A DNA stretch of 13,782 nucleotides from Megasphaera hominis (GTDB lineage: Bacteria > Bacillota > Negativicutes > Veillonellales > Megasphaeraceae). Location of the stretch: the NCBI RefSeq assembly GCF_014269395.1, contig NZ_JACOGK010000049.1:1-13782 (forward strand). Reading direction: 5' to 3'. Below the pieces are notes generated by a model. That model was not told where the DNA came from. It ran no database searches and saw nothing but the letters and a program-made list of their open reading frames with translations. Below, piece after piece: positions 13,256 to 13,782 of this stretch. The position numbers and the translations under genes were made by a program. How positions within the stretch are numbered: the stretch's first letter is position 1; every line of letters starts with the position of its first letter.

Positions 13256-13284
13256 TTGTCAAAGAATAGCCTTTATAGTAGAAT
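13256..13284 (+). promoter_or_regulatory. Promoter of the 68-aa gene (TTGTCA-17-TAGAAT)
   Basis: On the plus strand TTGTCA (13256-13261), a 17-nt spacer and TAGAAT (13279-13284) each match consensus at five of six positions. The start would be near 13291, giving a leader of about 54 nt. The promoter is divergent from that of the radical SAM gene, with about 22 bp between the two -35 boxes. Confidence 0.78.
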
Positions 13285-13344
13285 ATATGTATATGTAAAC
13301 AATTACAGTGCAGGGTAAATTTTTATTAAAGGGATGATCCGTAC

Positions 13345-13551
13345 ATGAAGCAGAAATGTGTTGAATTGAGCCAGTTTGAGTGCGAGTTGATCGTTGCTTT
13401 CGCACGTCAGCCGAAAACAGCTCCTGTTTCAACAAGTTTATGCCGTGCTATTTTCCGTCGTTTAGAGGGCAAGCCGGCATTTGCCAGAACCACCGTAGAA
13501 GTACATGAAAAGAGCAGCGTAACTGTTCATCCGGTCGCAGCGGAAAAATGA
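13345..13551 (+). CDS. Small protein of unknown function (68 aa)
   Basis: I do not recognise this family. The 68-aa product has no signal peptide or membrane segment. Residues about 8-20 (LSQFECELIVAFA) and 31-40 look helical, the middle is basic (R-rich around 34-48), and the C-terminus alternates V/S/T residues as if forming a strand. It has two Cys (5 and 33), not in a zinc-ribbon arrangement. Support for a real gene: a good promoter at 13256-13284, an AAAGGGA site before ATG (about 7 nt gap), no overlapping competitor, and a hairpin with T-run 11 nt after the stop. It is monocistronic in this window. A small nucleic-acid-binding or regulatory role is only a guess from its size and charge. 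Confidence 0.7.
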   Translation: MKQKCVELSQFECELIVAFARQPKTAPVSTSLCRAIFRRLEGKPAFARTTVEVHEKSSVTVHPVAAEK

Positions 13552-13561
13552 TCAGCTCTTT

Positions 13562-13612
13562 AAAAAGGGAGTGTGACAAAATGCGAAAGCATTTTGTCCA
13601 CTTCCTTTTTTT
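13562..13612 (+). terminator. Long GAAA-loop hairpin: terminator and possible IS end
   Basis: GACAAAATGC, tetraloop GAAA, GCATTTTGTC form a perfect 10-bp stem. It extends outward through AAAAAGGGAGTG pairing with CACTTCCTTTTT, with one bulged T and one G-T pair, to over 20 pairs in all. A run of seven or more Ts follows on the plus strand, so it should terminate the 68-aa gene. The outer sequence GGGAGTGTGAC also looks like the terminal inverted repeat of an insertion sequence, matching the transposase remnant downstream; the hairpin could therefore belong to the element's end. Confidence 0.8.
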
Positions 13613-13651
13613 CATGCTCTTTTTCCTTTTTTAGAGAATGACCTTTGAAAA

Positions 13652-13667
13652 ATGGGCGCAAAGCCCC
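13652..13667 (-). terminator. Weak terminator downstream of the transposase
   Basis: On the minus strand GGGC, loop TTTGC, GCCC is followed by ATTTTT. The stem is only 4 bp but all G-C. It lies about 30 nt after the transposase stop, the right place to end that transcript. Confidence 0.35.
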
Positions 13668-13695
13668 TTTCCCCATAAAGCAGTATTTTTACAGT

Positions 13696-13782
13696 TTATG
13701 CGGATTTCTGCAAGCGTAGTTTTTTATTGTGATATTTATAGAGGTTATGTCCGATGGAAACCAGGAAAATCTCTAATCGAAC
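13696..13782 (-). CDS. Transposase C-terminus, IS1182-like (partial)
   Basis: The minus strand from the window edge encodes 28 residues and a TAA stop. The peptide contains LEIFLVSIGHNLYKYHNKK, which resembles the last helix of DDE transposases of the IS1182 group, where an aliphatic stretch leads to GHNL/YNL and a basic tail. All catalytic residues would be upstream, outside the window, so activity cannot be judged. With only 28 residues the family assignment rests on pattern memory. Confidence 0.55.
   Translation of the reverse strand, partial: VRLEIFLVSIGHNLYKYHNKKLRLQKSA

Larger units (their letters stand above)
13567..13782 (-). mobile_element. Probable IS1182-family insertion sequence, one end (partial)
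   Basis: The right edge carries the 3' end of a transposase-like frame on the minus strand (stop at 13696), then about 130 nt of non-coding DNA, ending at a terminal-repeat-like sequence GGGAGTGTGACAAAATGC on the plus strand (13567-13584). The other end and any target duplication are beyond the window, so the exact boundary is an estimate. The element lies just behind the 68-aa gene, in an intergenic position that breaks nothing visible. Confidence 0.5.

Noticed and set aside
13638..13651. Second copy of ATGACCTTTGAAAA, matching the boxA region of the rRNA leader
   Set aside because: A 14-nt match, but it lies in the IS end in plus orientation with no rRNA nearby; coincidence is the simplest reading.
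1..13782. CRISPR arrays, tRNA genes, prophage or toxin-antitoxin modules
   Set aside because: No regularly spaced repeats, no tRNA cloverleaf or TTCGA-type arm in context, and no phage or toxin-antitoxin-like proteins were seen.

Overview
The window looks like a chromosome segment from a Negativicute (diderm Firmicute), most likely Megasphaera or a close Veillonellaceae relative. Evidence: Firmicutes-type clusters (pgeF-yggS-sepF-ylmH-divIVA and rapZ-yvcK-whiA), a small exported protein with the degenerate SLH segment and IDKL...ADDL linker typical of Negativicutes outer-membrane proteins, a Firmicutes-style pre-rRNA boxA, and medium G+C. The genus is an inference; only about 69 nt of 16S are present.

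Left edge (1-483). The 5' end of a 16S rRNA gene runs off the window on the minus strand. Its leader holds boxA and two perfect hairpins. Two tandem promoters precede it: P1 is a full consensus (TTGACA-17-TATAAT) with an A-tract upstream, and P2 is TTGACA-17-TAAGAT with a palindrome inside its spacer. A perfect TGAAACGTTTCA palindrome lies between them. A divergent promoter (TTGTCT-17-TATAAT) drives the first plus-strand gene.

Plus strand (484-1977). A HAD-IA phosphatase is followed by an orphan amino-acid ABC-transporter binding lipoprotein, closed by a strong hairpin terminator that also faces the convergent minus-strand genes.

Minus strand (13168 down to 2029). Upstream block: a TIGR03960-type radical SAM protein, pgeF (coupled by a 1-nt overlap), yggS/ylmE, sepF, ylmH and divIVA, ending at a probable terminator. 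This is the conserved Gram-positive ylm division cluster, but without the membrane gene ylmG. Downstream block: a small SLH-like exported protein, a Cof-type HAD phosphatase, rapZ, a membrane-anchored yvcK, whiA (TTG start), and a secreted protein of unknown function whose start overlaps the end of whiA. The two blocks bring together septum assembly (SepF, DivIVA), peptidoglycan fidelity (PgeF), envelope homeostasis (YvcK, RapZ) and growth/division control (WhiA).

Right edge (13169-13782). Divergent promoters separate the radical SAM gene from a 68-aa protein of unknown function that has its own good promoter. After it come a long GAAA-loop hairpin and the last 28 codons of a probable IS1182-family transposase running in from the right on the minus strand.

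Most of the window is conserved housekeeping. The least explained parts are the secreted protein behind whiA, the SLH-only mini-protein, the 68-aa gene, and the palindromes in the rRNA promoter region.
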